The notes under the pieces were generated by a model, which had not been told where the DNA came from, searched no databases, and worked only from the letters and a program-made list of their open reading frames with translations. A DNA stretch of 64,000 bases from Allodiplogaster sudhausi. Its lineage: Eukaryota > Nematoda > Chromadorea > Rhabditida > Diplogasteridae. The position numbers were made by a program, and so were the translations under genes. Positions 11,983-24,743 of this stretch are shown here, piece after piece (the stretch's first letter is position 1; each line of letters opens with the position of its first letter). The stretch is taken from positions 4,289,501 through 4,353,500 of the forward strand of contig CALZFC010000248.1 in NCBI GenBank assembly GCA_945643635.1, in the 5' to 3' direction.

Positions 11983-14900
11983 ATGTCAGGCTAGTCATTA
12001 TCTCTAACTTGTAATTTCTTTCATCTTGACTGGTTTTTAAAGAGATTTGGAAATCTAAGGTTGGAGAGATTTGTATTTGGAATATAAATTCATCAGCCAA
12101 TACAACATACACGACAAAATAAAAATAAAATAAATTTAGTAGACATCCTAACTTAAAATTCACTGATAATGAATTACTCGCTAGACTTGCGATTCCTTCT
12201 CTTTTAGGAATCATCGATGTCGCGAAGATTCACGTGGACGTGCCGAATCTGGTCAAGATGAAGACGCCAGTCAGATCGCCCTTCGTCAACATTGCCAACA
12301 CACCGTGGTAAAATTTATCTTTATTTTTATTTTTTTTCAATTTGCCAAATTCCACCACAAGGGTTAGCCCTCTAAAAATACCCTTTTAACAAATTAAAAA
12401 GGGTTCTATTTCAGTATTCCCATCCCGCGACCCCAACAATTTTCTAAATTGCTGAAACTTGCCGCAGGGGGTTGATTATTTTATGGGAGGAAACCGAATA
12501 TGATTTCAAACCTCTAAAATTGTGAATAATGATTTATGAGTTTGATTTATTGAACAACCTCTGAAAAAATTTTCTCTTCTTTTCTATCTATTTCCTTTAC
12601 ATTTTTCACACCCCTTTGACCTGCCCACAATCAGCAATTTTTGAACCCAATTTTAAAAGAGCCAACAACTCACATTTGAATTCGCGCCTTTTTGCCTGAC
12701 CCACGGGCGAGAGAGTTGTTATTTATGTATTGCAAATGAAATGAAGATTTCAATGTGACATCACAAAATATATAAAAGAGTGTTCCTTTTAGAGAAACAA
12801 TGGTACCAAATATCTATAAGATTACGGTTGATTTTTCTGCTCCTTTTAGGTTCTTGCATGTCTTCTATTCGAAAGTACACGGAGTGAGGAATCTCGCTGT
12901 CCATGCCTGCTGCGACGGAGCGAGCAAAGGTCCTGAGTGGAGCTGCGACGCTACCGTAACCTTCAAACTTCCGGCACAGAAGGCCGGCCAGAAGACACTC
13001 TCGGATACGGTTAGAGAAGGGAGAGAGAGAGAGAGAGAGATAAAGAGGGACTGTTTTAAAGCAAGAGACTGATTTGCTGACTAGATCGGGACAAGAAGGA
13101 TTGTTTTCTTTCGCATTATAAATAGCTAATTTTTGCAGCACAAATTTAATAATTTTTTTCAGTTTACGTCCACTTTCACTCCGAAAGACTACTACTTCCT
13201 GTGGAAAGAATTGCAGAACCCTCTGAATGGCTTCAACCGCGACGAGGACGGCGCCATCGTTGTAGAGGCCACGATCGCCGTCACGAAAGTCTCCGACGAA
13301 ACGTGAGTTTCTAAAAAAAAAAACTATTTTGATATTCTCCCATATTATTAAGTTTGACCTAAAAGATTGAGTGGAAATGTTGCTCCTGCCACTCCTGCCC
13401 AAGTAGCACCCCATTTTCAGTTGGTAGTTTTGCATTATTTGAAGCAGGACTTCCTGAGATACGATTTCCTTTCGTAAGATACTTCGTTTAAGAGAATATT
13501 AAATGTTTGGCGTTGTTAACCATAAGGCAAATAGTTATCACAATAAGTTTTTCCTGGCCTATAGTAGCTTGTCTACAATGTTCATCTGCAGTGCACTTGA
13601 ACTAAATGTTCTTGTACAACTTGAAATTATAAATTTGACTCAATTGTGTTCCAAAAATAATATTTATAGGGTCCTATCATATGACTCGCTTGGTTTGATA
13701 ATCTGCTGCAGCATAAATTGCTATTTTTAATTTCTATTGTGTGGCAAATAGAAAAAAAATTATAATTAATTAATACCTTTTTGTCAGCAACACGCCCCTC
13801 TGCGACTTTGCGGCTCCGATTCCGAATGTCACGGACGTTGCTCTCATCGTCGAAGAGAAGCCACTGCACGTCAGCAAACAGGTATAAGAACATTTTGTTC
13901 TTCTTTAAAACATATAAATCACAGTTACTTGTAATAATTCATCAGATGCAATAAATCTGTAGCCTACCTTTTCAATCATTACTGTGTTGAAAAATCTTTC
14001 TGCTGGATTGATAAGAGTTTCAAATGGCAATTATTGAACTGCTTTAGTATCTTGCGCTCTATTCGCCCGTCTTCAACTCCATGTTCTTCGGCGACTTTGC
14101 CGAGAAGGACAAGAAGGAGGTGATGCTTAAGGACGTTGTCTACGAAGATTTCGTTGAAATTCTTCACGCCATCTACCCATCTCGAAAGCCGGTGACAGGT
14201 ATAAAATAAGGAAATAAAATGAGTACATTGCCATATCATTATAGAGAAACGGATATTTGATCTATGAACTGAACGAATGGAGTATTACTCATACCCTTGC
14301 TCTAGTGAAAATTAGGTTTTTAGCTGCTTTTCGCGTCCAACACAAATCGTTTTGGATGTTATAATATTATATAATATATATTTATTTATTCATTTTTTAT
14401 ATTTATTTAAATAATTTTAGCCGGCACAGTCGAGGGCCTTCTCTGCGTGGCTAACTTCTACAACGTGAGCGTGGTGCTGCGCGCGTGCGAGGACTTCCTG
14501 AAGGGCCCGGAGAGCACGGAGATTCCACTCGCGAAGAAGCTGCTCCTGTCCGACCAGTACAGCCTTTCCGCCCTCCAGGTCCGAATGAATAACGTTATTC
14601 TCTTGTTATTGAAGTTGTATGTTGTGGAAAAGTGACTGAACACGTGACACGTTTTTGGTACCTATATATTGTTAGCACAAATTGTTCCTAGACAACACAA
14701 ATTGTTGGAGTGGAAGGTGTTACAAAGCGGCGATTATGTTTATTCAGAGGTTTTATATCGGAAGAGAAACCGCTTCGACTACAAATTGATGGTGATTTCA
14801 GGAAGACATATTGCCGCAAACAATAATAAAAAGAACTTTGGATATTAATAATTGTGGGGCTTCAAGACAGCAAATATTCCTTTTCAGTACATCTGCTTCA

Positions 14901-15013
14901 ACGAGCTCAAGACGATCGACGACATCAAGTTGCTCAGGAGCAAAAAGGAGTACCGCCACCTCACGGACAAGACGAAGGCGGCGCTCGTCGACAGGATTCT
15001 CGAGCTGTGCTGA
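11983..15013 (+). CDS. MATH-BTB protein MB3 (311 aa), intact
   Basis: Probable CUL3 substrate adaptor. Exons are 11983..11989, 12208..12307, 12850..13009, 13163..13302, 13788..13881, 14048..14198, 14421..14578 and 14888..15013. The total is 936 nt with consistent phases and no internal stop. MATH motifs are HACCDGASKGPEWSCDATV and RDEDGAIVVEATIAVTKV. The BTB carries YLALYSPVFNSMFFGDFAEK. Exon 7 has FYNVSVVLRACEDFLKG, and the tail reads TKAALVDRILELC. It is the closest relative of MB1, sharing the GC donor after exon 1 (CAG then GCTAG) and a GA run in intron 3 (13021..13040). Confidence 0.84.
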
Positions 15014-15341
15014 GAGAGTTGCTTCCCTCCTCCCCCCCCCCTTCTCAACCTCCGTTCTACTTCCTCTCCCCTCTCATTTTGTTCCTTGTTCTCGTACTCT
15101 CCTGCTGTCTTACTTTTTCCCTTTTCATTAATTGATTATTTAACCTGTTATCATTATGAGAGATTCTTAAGCACCAAGTTTTTTTATTGATTTATTGCCT
15201 TAAATTGAAGGAAATTGCTCACTTTGTAATGCACTTTTTTGTGTAACCTCATAAGCTTTAACCTGGCTCTTTCGAATTAACATCTTTTCACGTGATAAAT
15301 TCTCTGCAGTATTTAGACGATGTGAAGTTGTGGGGTTAATT

Positions 15342-15380
15342 CGGTGAATATCTACCGTATGCCTGTAATGGGCATTAATT
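15342..15380 (+). promoter_or_regulatory. Conserved upstream element of MB4
   Basis: CGGT(8 nt)ACCG is followed by TGCCT, 5 nt, GGGCA; the TTTATTTATC tail has decayed. It lies 199 nt before the MB4 start codon. Confidence 0.52.
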
Positions 15381-15540
15381 TTTTTTCGAACTTTTAAATG
15401 TTTCCTCCATCATTAAATTTTCGGATAGGTGAGATAATATGTGAGAAACGCAATCCTGTGCTGCTGGTAGTTGCTCTTCTTTACTAATTTTTTGCTTTGT
15501 CCCAGATCGATCCGAATTAACCTCTAGCGTCTGCAGCGAC

Positions 15541-18189
15541 ATGGCAGGTATGACCTTATTTTATCCGATGTCCTTTTTTTTGAAATTTTCTATAAATTTT
15601 CCAAGGCTCCACTACATTTTTTAGCCTGATGTTCTTTGTCATTATTGTTACCATTTCGCGGAAGGATTGGCATTTCTAAAATTATTAGTGTTCCCTCGAA
15701 CCTATCTTCTCAAAGTTACAGGAAAGGATGATAATCCTCTTGCGGTCGGCACGATTTGCCTGGAGGTGCCGAAATTGGCCGAGCTAAAGACGAGATTACA
15801 GTCGCCAGTCGTCTACATTGCGAACATGCCGTGGTATGTTTGCTTTTTTATGTGTCAACTTATGAAGAGTTATTTGCACAACAACAATTTCAATAATTTT
15901 TCAACACAAAAGGTTAGAAACCGTTTTGAGGAAATAGCATATTTTTGCTGACTTACCTGGTTTTGGCCGGCCCGAAACATTTTTGTCCAACTAGCAGTAA
16001 ATCTAATAGTAAATAGTAAATTCTTTGAATGATTTTGCAGGTATATTTATGTGGTGCCGGAGTGCTCGGAGCGCACTTCTAACATCAAGCAGTTTTCCTT
16101 CTTCACCAACTGCAACGAGGCCAACAAAAGTCCGCACTGGAGCTGCGAAGCTTCCGTTATCCTCAGTCTGCTGTCCACGAAGGTCGGCCAGAAGTCACGC
16201 AGTAAAACGGTCAGTGTTGTAATGAACATAGTTTAAAACGTTGTATAGATTCGCTATTAGCAGCTCGCGCTAAAAATTAATGCAGCTTCTTTTTTAAAAA
16301 AACATAAATACCACCCTGTGGTAATCTCGATTTGAATTTATAAGAGATCTGTGATATTCAATTACATTTCATGTTTGCTCTATACATGTCTTCAGTTTGT
16401 GCACACCTTCTGCACTAATCAATATAGCTGGGGATATCCGTCGTTCATGGCCTGGGACAAGGTGCTGAAATCCAAAAATGGCTTCTTCGACGAAGAGGAC
16501 GGCGGCGCCGTGGTCGAGGCTATGGTCACCGTCAGAAAAGTCATCGGCTTGCCGTATGTGATTTTAAGTTTATTGTTTCGGTTTAAGATATTTCACTTGT
16601 TATCATAGGCAATAAAGTACACTTTTTTCTCAAAATGCAATTTTAGGATTAAATTATTCGAGAAGGTCAGGATTTACTGATCTCTATAAAAAAAAGAATA
16701 CTCTACATTCTTGCGCACTAACCAGTCAAAAACTAAAAAAGTTTATTCGAGAAAAAAACTTGTCATCCTCGTGAAAGGTGACCAGTCAATTAATCTGTAA
16801 ATATTAATCAATAATTAAAACTACATATTAATCATTTAATTGTAGAATGTCACCACTCAACGACTTCGCAACCTGGCAATCCAGTAACTTCACCAACGTC
16901 ACTCTTTTAGTCGAGGAAAAGCAAGTCTACATCAACAAGCAAGTATGCCAACCTGGCATTTTTTAATATTAAAAAAATGTATAAAACCCTATCACAACGG
17001 ACATTTGAGCTACTGCTACTTTCCCATATGCTGTACATTTGCTCCAGATTGAACCGCAGTTCTAACATTTGTTTTCATTCACTATTGGTAAAACAATTCT
17101 ATTCACCATCATTCTGCCAAAATATTGACTTTACTGCATATCTTTAGTTGATTTAAACATGGAATTTAAAGGCCGGATAGACTGTTCGGAAACTAATTGT
17201 GTGGTTATTCAAAAACATTGCGCTGTTTTGGGGGCGGTTTTTTTTTTCGAGAATATCAAATCCTCAACTTTTGGGGGATCCTCGTACTACCATTTGTTCC
17301 TTGTATGCAGTTCCTCGCGATGCATTCACCCGTCTTCCACGAGTTGTTCTTCACCAACATTGCTGAGAAGGATGAGAAAGTCGTTCCTCTTTCCGATGTC
17401 AAGCATGACGAGTTCGTGCTCTTCCTCAACGTCTTCCATCCTTCTCGAATGCCGGTCACAGGTAGTGTCGTCTACTTATATGTTATAATTGTTAGTAAAA
17501 TTCTAGATTGTTTAGCGGGGACTAAAAGATGTGTTCATATCTGTAGGTCTATCTAAATTTTAGTGAATTATACGTATATATCTAGTTTAACGTGACCTCG
17601 GTATTTTCTTGTATTCCCATCCATTCCCTTGAGCTGACACTGTCGAGTTTCTTCTCCGGCTCGCCGACCGATTCGACGTACGAGTTGTGCTGTGCGAGTG
17701 CGAGAATTTCCTGTGCTGCTCTGATAGTAAGGAGATCACACTACCGAAGAAGTTGCTCTGGTCCGACCGCTACAGCCTCGCCACTCTCCAGGTCCGAACG
17801 ATGAAAAAAGCTTACTTAATATGTTGTGGAAAATTTACTGACACAAATCATTTGGGTGGAAGGTTGTGGTGGAGAGCTGTGATTGGTTGTGGTGAGGAAA
17901 ACAGTAAAGAGATCAGTTCGACTGAAATGGATGCCCCCATATTGTCATTGACTCCAATGGCGAAGTGTAAAGGAAGTAGTTGGTAAAAAAAACTTGAGAT
18001 ATTAATCATTATGGATCTTCAAGACTACAAATCTAACCGTAAGCCTTTCTTCTTCCTTTTCAGTTCCTTTGCTTCAACGAGCTGAAGACGATCGACGATA
18101 TCAAGGGGCTCAGCTGCAAGAAGGAGTACCGCGACCTCACGGACAAGGCTAAGGCGGCGCTGGTCGACAGGATTCTTGAGCTGTGCTGA
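15541..18189 (+). CDS. MATH-BTB protein MB4 (325 aa), intact, divergent
   Basis: Probable CUL3 substrate adaptor. Exons are 15541..15547, 15722..15833, 16041..16209, 16396..16553, 16846..16942, 17311..17461, 17634..17791 and 18064..18189. The total is 978 nt, open throughout with consistent phases. MATH motifs include NEANKSPHWSCEASV, SWGYPSFMAWDKVL and EEDGGAVVEAMVTV. Its BTB half is the most divergent in the array: PMSPLNDFATWQSSNF replaces the usual STLCDFTAPQPNL, and exon 6 reads FLAMHSPVFHELFFTNIAEK. Exon 7 has CECENFLCCSDSKEITLPKK. The tail is of the NELKTIDDIK type. The divergence with frame conserved suggests a functional gene with a changed BTB surface. Confidence 0.83.
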
Positions 18190-18508
18190 GAGAGATGTTT
18201 TCCTCCTCCACTACTTTCCCTCTTTCCACTGCCTTTTCTCACCCTTTTTTCTTCTTGTTCTCATACTCTCTATCTGACTCACTTTTTCATTCTCATTAAT
18301 TGATTATTTAACCTGTTATTATTATGGGAGAACCGTAATCATCAAGTGTTTTTGTTCTTCATTTACTGTCTTAAATTGAAGAAAATTGCTAATTTTTGAA
18401 ATGTACAGTATTGTGTAGCCTCAGAAGCTCTTACTTGGCATGTTCGGCTTAGTTTCACTCGATAAATTTTCTGCCAAATATAGACTGTGTGGAGTGATGG
18501 GGTAAACT

Positions 18509-18553
18509 CGGTGAAGGTCTGCCGTTTGCCTGTCGTGGGCTTTTATTTATCAC
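18509..18553 (+). promoter_or_regulatory. Conserved upstream element of MB5
   Basis: CGGT(8 nt)GCCG, pairing through a G-U wobble, is followed by TGCCTGTCGTGGGC and TTTATTTATC. It lies 215 nt upstream of the MB5 start codon. Confidence 0.54.
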
Positions 18554-18723
18554 TTGATATTCTTCTTACTGAGCTTAATAATTCCGCCAGAATTTCATTT
18601 TCAAAAAGATTGACCTCATATGTGAGAAATCGTGATCCTTTACCTCTGGCAGTTGCTCTTGCCAACTTCTTTTTATGTTTCGTTCCAGATCGTTCCGAAT
18701 CAACCTCAAGCGTCTGCAGCGAC

Positions 18724-21258
18724 ATGCCAGGTGTTCTCAATATTTTATCATATTTTTTTCTTGTAATTTTCTTTATTGCTTCCATGATTCCACCCCTTTT
18801 ACCGCCTAATATTCTCATCGTTAAGTTATTCGTTGTTACCGTTTCTCTGAAAGGCATTTCTAAATGTGGTAATGTTGCTGCGAGCTCATCGTTACAAAAT
18901 TGCAGGAAAAGATGGTAATCCAATTGCGGTCGGCAAGATTCGCCTGGACGTGCCGAAGCTGGCCGAGCTGACGACGCGCGTTCAGTCGCCCGTTGTCTCC
19001 ATCGCCAACTTGCCTTGGTATGTTTGCCTTCTATGTGCCAGTTTAGAAAAAATAATTTGCACTTCAGCTATTTTCCAACACGTGTCGAATATGCAACGAA
19101 ATGATGACCTGTCGTAAAAAAAACTTAACTCGTTCCAAGCCCAGAGATGCAAGTTGGCCCAACATTTCTTTGTGCCGGCCCGCCCCGCTGTTTCCTTGCA
19201 TTTTTTTTATAATCTCTAATGTGCTAAGTCCAACTTGTCTATCTAAGTTTAAGTCATTAAAATGTTGTTACCCTATGAATATTTATATGCCTTTTCAGGT
19301 ATGTTTTTGTGCAGCCGAGGTTCTTGAATGACACCTCGACGTTCGTGGGTTTGTCCGCCTTCGTCAGCTGCAACGAGGCCGACCAGCGTCCGAACTGGAG
19401 TTGCGAAGCGTCCGTAATCTTGAATCTACTGTCGCCGAAGGTCGGCCAGAACTCGCACAGCCGCGATTTGGTTAGTGTGTGATAGACATTTTCAGAGGAT
19501 ATGAAGAGAGGATGATAACACATTTTATCCCAAAAATCGGGCCATTGTCGGCCAGCAATGATGGGAAATCAGGTGCTCACTGATAAGAGGTAATCAGAGC
19601 TTTGGTAACAGCCAACTACTGCTATCCACTATAAGGGCAACGAGAAAGCAGTCTATTTAGAAGTTAATCACTAACCTATTGTTCCAAAAATTTTATGGGG
19701 CAAATCTATACGTTAGAAAGTTCTAATTGAATAAACTGGGTATCATTTATGTACAGTACATGTCTTCAGCCTCTGCACACCTTCTGCACCAAGGAACCTG
19801 ACTGGGGATATCCATGTTTCATGGCGCGGAAGCGGGCACTGGACCCTGAGAATGGCTTCCTCCGCGAAGAAGACGGCGGCGTAGTGTTTGAGGCTGAGAT
19901 CACCGTCACAAAAGTCATCGGCGCGCCGTATGTGATCGCAGAAAAAATTCTCTTTCGATTTAAGTTGTTTAATCGCACTTTTAATTTTTTTCCTTTAAAC
20001 ATTGACCATTCGGTAACCTTTTCTTTCAAAAATACTAATTTAAGACATAATTATTTGAAAAGGTCATAATTTGGCTGTTCTCTTTTTTTCTGCAGTAATA
20101 AGCTACGTTTTCAGTGTGTCGACTCTCTGCGACTTCACGGCCCCTCAGCCGAATCTCACGGACGTCGCTCTCATCATCGATGGGAAGCCACTTCATGTCA
20201 GCAAGACGGTATCTCTTATCTCTTTATCTCTATCCGTTTTATCATTTACAAACAATTGTTTTCTCACTAAAAAATATGTTCAAGCCCACACAAAAACTGT
20301 ATCTTCCTTAAATGTATTAGCCTTTTATTGCTCAAGGTCTTGCCACTTCGTTTCGATTATGTATGAATAAAAATTCGAATTAAGCGGTTTTCTTCAGATC
20401 TTTTACTCCTTAAACCATATAAATCAAAATTTCATTATTTCAGTACCTTGCGTTCCACTCGCCGGTCTTTCACTCGATGTTCTTCTCGGACTTTGCCGAG
20501 AAGGAAATGAAGGAAATTCCGCTCGAAGATGTCAAGTACGACGAGTTCGTGGAACTTCTTTACGTCATCTTCCCTTCTCGCAAACCCATCACAGGTTCTT
20601 TCTTTTCATCTGTAGTTCGTAGCAGCAGTTATAAATAGAAATTAAATTCCGTGACACCAAGATTGGGGATTATAAAAAAGTACATTCTCCATAAGACTTC
20701 TTTTATGTGAGATTGATTAGATTTTACAAAATGATCTCTCAGTCGCCACGGTTGAGTCCCTTCTTCGCTTGGCCGACCAGTTCAACATGCAAGTCGTGCT
20801 GCATTCATGCGAGGAATTCCTGCGAGGGCCGGACAGCCTGGAGATTCCACTGGCGAAGAAGCTGCTCTGGTCTGACCAGTACAGACTGGCCAGTCTTCAG
20901 GTGCGTTCTTCATTTAATACGTGTCTCTGTATATGCTACTGACCAATGCGGAAGGATGTGGAGCGAAACAAATATTGCCTTGGAAAAACATTCGGCTGTT
21001 GTTATGTTAATATGTTGTTTTTAGAATGGTTTAGGGCTTTTTAATCTATGGATTTTTTTTAATATTAGATAAAGAACGTTTGATACGAATTTTGCGATTG
21101 AACATGGCTTGCGTATTTGTCTTCCCTTGCAGCCTGTCTGCCTGAAGTCGCTCAAGTCGCTCCTCGAGGTCAAGGCGCTCAAGGCGACCAAGGAGTTCGG
21201 AGAGTTTTCTGGCAGGCTGAAGGAAGAGCTGGCCGAGAGGATGCTCGAACTATGCTGA
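18724..21258 (+). CDS. MATH-BTB protein MB5 (325 aa), intact
   Basis: Probable CUL3 substrate adaptor. Exons are 18724..18730, 18906..19017, 19299..19470, 19770..19927, 20115..20208, 20444..20594, 20743..20900 and 21133..21258. The total is 978 nt with phases 1, 2, 0, 2, 0, 1, 0 and no internal stop. MATH motifs are NEADQRPNWSCEASVIL and REEDGGVVFEAEITVTKV. The BTB shows STLCDFTAPQPNLTDVALI and YLAFHSPVFHSMFFSDF. Exon 7 has LLRLADQFNMQVVLHSCEEF. The tail ends LKEELAERMLELC. The start is fixed by the ATG in the 7-nt first exon, itself preceded by a conserved acceptor (CGTTCCAG) that may be an SL trans-splice site or the end of a 5'UTR intron. Confidence 0.84.
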
Positions 21259-21586
21259 GGTTGCACGCTCTATGTTTCTGTGTTTTCCTCTCTCTCTCCC
21301 TTTATCTCTCTCAATCTCTCTCTACCTGCCCGCCATTCCCATTTACTTTTCCCTCCTCTTCCATTCGTATAGCTTCCTGTACTGTGATGCTATTGAGTAC
21401 TCGACATTTATAACTCAGTTATCTATAGCTTAATTCATATTCTTATTTGCATTATTTATTTAGCCATTTATGTGGGTACTTTTCAAGCGATTTATTTTCA
21501 ATGTTTTGTGATGTCAAAAGTATGTATATCATCAGCATTCCAATAAAAATCCCTTCTTTTTAATAAAACTTATTGTGTTTGAAAAT

Positions 21587-21624
21587 CGGTGAGGATCTGT
21601 CCTGTCGGAGACATATATTTATCT
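21587..21624 (+). promoter_or_regulatory. Decayed upstream element of MB6
   Basis: CGGTGAGGATCTG and a TATTTATCT tail are still recognisable, but the ACCG half is lost. MB6 exon 2 follows almost at once, so the segment holding exon 1 has been deleted. Confidence 0.45.
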
Positions 21625-22098
21625 ATTTTTTCTCTAGCAAGATTCGCCTGGACGTGCCGAATTTGGCCGAACTGAAGGCGGCAGTCGTATCGCCAGTCGT
21701 CAACATTGCCAACATGGCGTGGTATCACTTAATTTTATTCTTCGAATTGAAATCTTCCTTTTAAATTCCTAAAAAAATTTTTTATATGAAACCTCTAAAA
21801 ACGTGATGTAACATTGCTTATTTCCGTTTAATTATTCTGCTATCTTTGAGTAGTTTTTTTCCACTCTTTTTTCTGTTTCTTTTACATTTTAAACGTTTTT
21901 CCGCCTGGCATTGAGAGCAACATTCTCTTTTAAGGCGCTTGCATGTCTACCATCAAACATGCGGCATGCAGTATCTCGACGTCTACGCCAGCTGCGACGG
22001 AGCGAGCAAGGGTCCTGAGTGGAGTTGCGACGCTACCGTAACCTTCAATCTGTTGGCGCAGAAGGTCGACCAGAAGACCCACTTCAATAAGGTAGGCG

Positions 22099-22151
<53 letters not shown>
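22099..22151 (+). repeat. (GT)n(GA)n compound microsatellite
   Basis: About 12 GT units run directly into about 14 GA units, just after the exon 3 donor of MB6. Confidence 0.92.
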
Positions 22152-22158
<7 letters not shown>

Positions 22159-23441
22159 GGAGGGAAAGGGAGACTGTTTGAAAGCGAAAAACTGGGGAAG
22201 AAAACTTATCTATATCTCGACGAGAAGAATTTCTTTTTACTTTCGCATGGTCAGTGGCTATTATTAGCTGCATATGTTAGTCTCTGCAGTTTGCGCAAAC
22301 GTTCACTCCGAAAGTCTACGGCTGGCGTCCTGCGAATTTCATGAAATGGGATGATGTCCTGAACGCTTCGAAGGGCTACATTCGAGATCGCCGTCACGAA
22401 AGTCTCTTCCGGACCGTGCGTTTATAAGAATTTTTTTTATATTCATAATAATATATAAAATTTGAGTTAATGCAATTAATTATTTGAAACAATTTGTTTT
22501 CTATGCTATCCTTATGGTTAGTAAGTATGTCTACAACGTTAGTCGGCTGTGAAATTGAACTAATTGTTCTACTACGGCATGTAATCATAAATTTGATTCA
22601 ATTGTACTTCTAAAATAGTAAGTTATCGGGACGAAATCTTATGATTAGCTTGGCTTTGATAATATTACTCTCGCAATCTGCTCCTGCATTAATTGCCATT
22701 AGTTAGATTTGTTTTGTCATAGCGAAATATAACTTTATTACACGGTAAATAAAATGAACAAAATAATAAATAAATAAATGCAGATTTTTTTTGTCAGCAT
22801 TACGCCCCTCTGCAACTTTGCGGCTTCGACTCCGAATCTCACGGACATCGCTCTTATCATCGATGGGAAGAAAGTGCATGTCAGCAAACAGGTATATACA
22901 TTTGTTTTCTTCTTCAAAAACATTCACATTTTGCAGTAAACTTGTAGCTGAGCTTTTCAAACGTTAGTTTGAGTTGTTTTTTTTTAAATTATTATTCTTG
23001 ATGGAAGAGTTTCAAATAAGTATATTGAGAGAAGAATGTTCGGTTTAGAAAAATCAACTGCTTCAGTATCTTGCGCTCTATTCGCCCGTCTTCAATCGCA
23101 TGTTCTTCGGCGACTTTGCCGAGAAGGACAAGAAGGAGATCACTCTTAAGGACGTGGACTACGACGATTTCGTTGAACTTCTTCACGTGATCTACCCGTC
23201 TCGCAAGCCAGTCACAGGTATTACAAGAATTAAACCCCATAGAATTTGTTCAGAGTATAACCCATACCTTTGCTCTAGTGAGCTGGCTCGTCGAACGCAA
23301 ACATTTTGATGTTTTAATATACGTATTTTTAGCCGGCACAGTCGGAGATTGATATATGAACCGAACCAACGGAGTGAAGTACTCATACTCTGCTCTTATG
23401 AAAATTTCATCTTTAACTGCTTTTCTCGCTGCAACGCAAAT

Positions 23442-23444
<3 letters not shown>

Positions 23445-23480
<36 letters not shown>
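23445..23480. repeat. (TA)n microsatellite in MB6 intron 6
   Basis: Uninterrupted TA repeat of about 18 units. Confidence 0.92.
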
Positions 23481-23484
<4 letters not shown>

Positions 23485-24325
23485 AAATATATTGTTTAAA
23501 TAATTTTAGCCGACACAGTGGAAGGCCTTCTCTGCGTGGCTAACTTCTACAACGTGAGCGTGGTGCTGCGAGAACTTCCTGAAGGACCCGGAGAGCAAGG
23601 AGATTCCTCTCGCAAAGAAGTTGCGCCTGTCCGACCAGTACAGCCTTACCGCCCTCCAGGTCCGCACAAAAAGTTTACCCTTGATACTGAACTTAATAAG
23701 TTATGGAAAATTGACTGAACCTGAATAACCGTTAGAACCTAAATGACTGTCCCTCATGGATGCCCTTTCATCTAGAGAAGAGTTCCACAATGACATCTTG
23801 CCATACACACCAACGAATATCGAGTCTTTCTGAAAGTAGGTGGTAAAAAGAACTGGTGAGAGTAATCTAAATAAGATTGAGGCTTCAACATGGCAAATCT
23901 AAGCCTTTTGTCTTGCTTTTCAGTACGTCTGCTTCAACGAGCTCAAGACGATCGGCGATGTCAGGGTGCTCAGGGGCACCATAGAGTTCGGAGACTTCTC
24001 GGGCAAGATGAAGGAAGAACTGGCAGAGAGGATTCTCGAGCTGTGCTGAGCATTGCCTTCCATCTCCATTCCTTATACCTTTTATCTCCCCTTTTTTCGT
24101 TGTTCTCTCAATCTCTCTCCCTTTCTCTTTTTAATTATTCATTAGTTAACCTGTTATCATTATGTGAAGCTGTAAGCACTGCTTTAAATTGAAGAATATA
24201 GCTCGTTTTAAAATGTTCACTTTTGTGAAACCTTATGAGCTCTAACTTGGCGCGTTCGAATTAACAACTTTTTACTCGATAAAGTTTCCGCCATAGGTAG
24301 ACAATATGAAATAATGGAGTTAATT

Positions 24326-24370
24326 CGGTGAATATCTACCGAATGCCTTTCGTGGGCCTTTATTTATCAA
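24326..24370 (+). promoter_or_regulatory. Conserved upstream element of MB7
   Basis: CGGT(8 nt)ACCG is followed by TGCCTTTCGTGGGC and TTTATTTATC. It lies 418 nt before the inferred MB7 start, twice the usual distance, because the 5' end of this gene has been remodelled. Confidence 0.52.
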
Positions 24371-24743
24371 TTTATATTTTTTTACTGAACAGAATATGTC
24401 CGGCAAAATTTAATTTTCAAATACTAGAGCCGATTTGCTAGAAATCGTAAAACTTTCCTAAACACTTTCCCAGTAATAGCTGCTCTTATTGACCCATATT
24501 TCTTTCGTTTTCGTATTCGATTTGAAAACAGTTTGCGAACACACTGATTGGATTGTGTTCTAACATTCTTTATTGAAGCTTCTTTTTTCCGGGCTTCTAA
24601 GAGTGATACGCTTAACCTGCTGCCGCACACCATTGGTGCGGGAATATCGTAGTAATTAAAATTATTTAGTTAAAATTACGTGATATTTTTGTAGCATTTT
24701 GCAATGTTATAGAAGTTTCTTAACTGAGGTGAGAACAATTGAA

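Larger units (their letters stand above)
21638..24049 (+). pseudogene. MATH-BTB pseudogene MB6
   Basis: Exon 1 and the start of exon 2 are missing. Recognisable exons are 21638..21721, 21935..22091, 22290..22415, 22798..22891, 23067..23217, 23510..23659 and 23924..24049. Exon 4 lacks about 32 nt (the EEDGGVVVEA segment), breaking the frame. Exon 7 lacks 8 nt in the VVLRACENF region, also a frameshift. Intron 6 carries a second, aborted exon-7 start at about 23335, whose upstream intron sequence matches MB2 intron 6. The last exon is a mosaic: NELKTIGDVR at the front (MB1/MB3 type) and KMKEELAERILELC at the back (MB5 type). Confidence 0.83.

Noticed and set aside
12761..13435. 224-codon open frame on the minus strand
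   Set aside because: It is antisense to exons 3-4 of the intact gene MB3 and the intron between; its residues follow the complement of the MATH coding sequence.
18543..18923. 126-codon minus-strand open frame
   Set aside because: Lies across the MB5 upstream element, exon 1 and intron 1, with no family resemblance and the wrong strand for the array.
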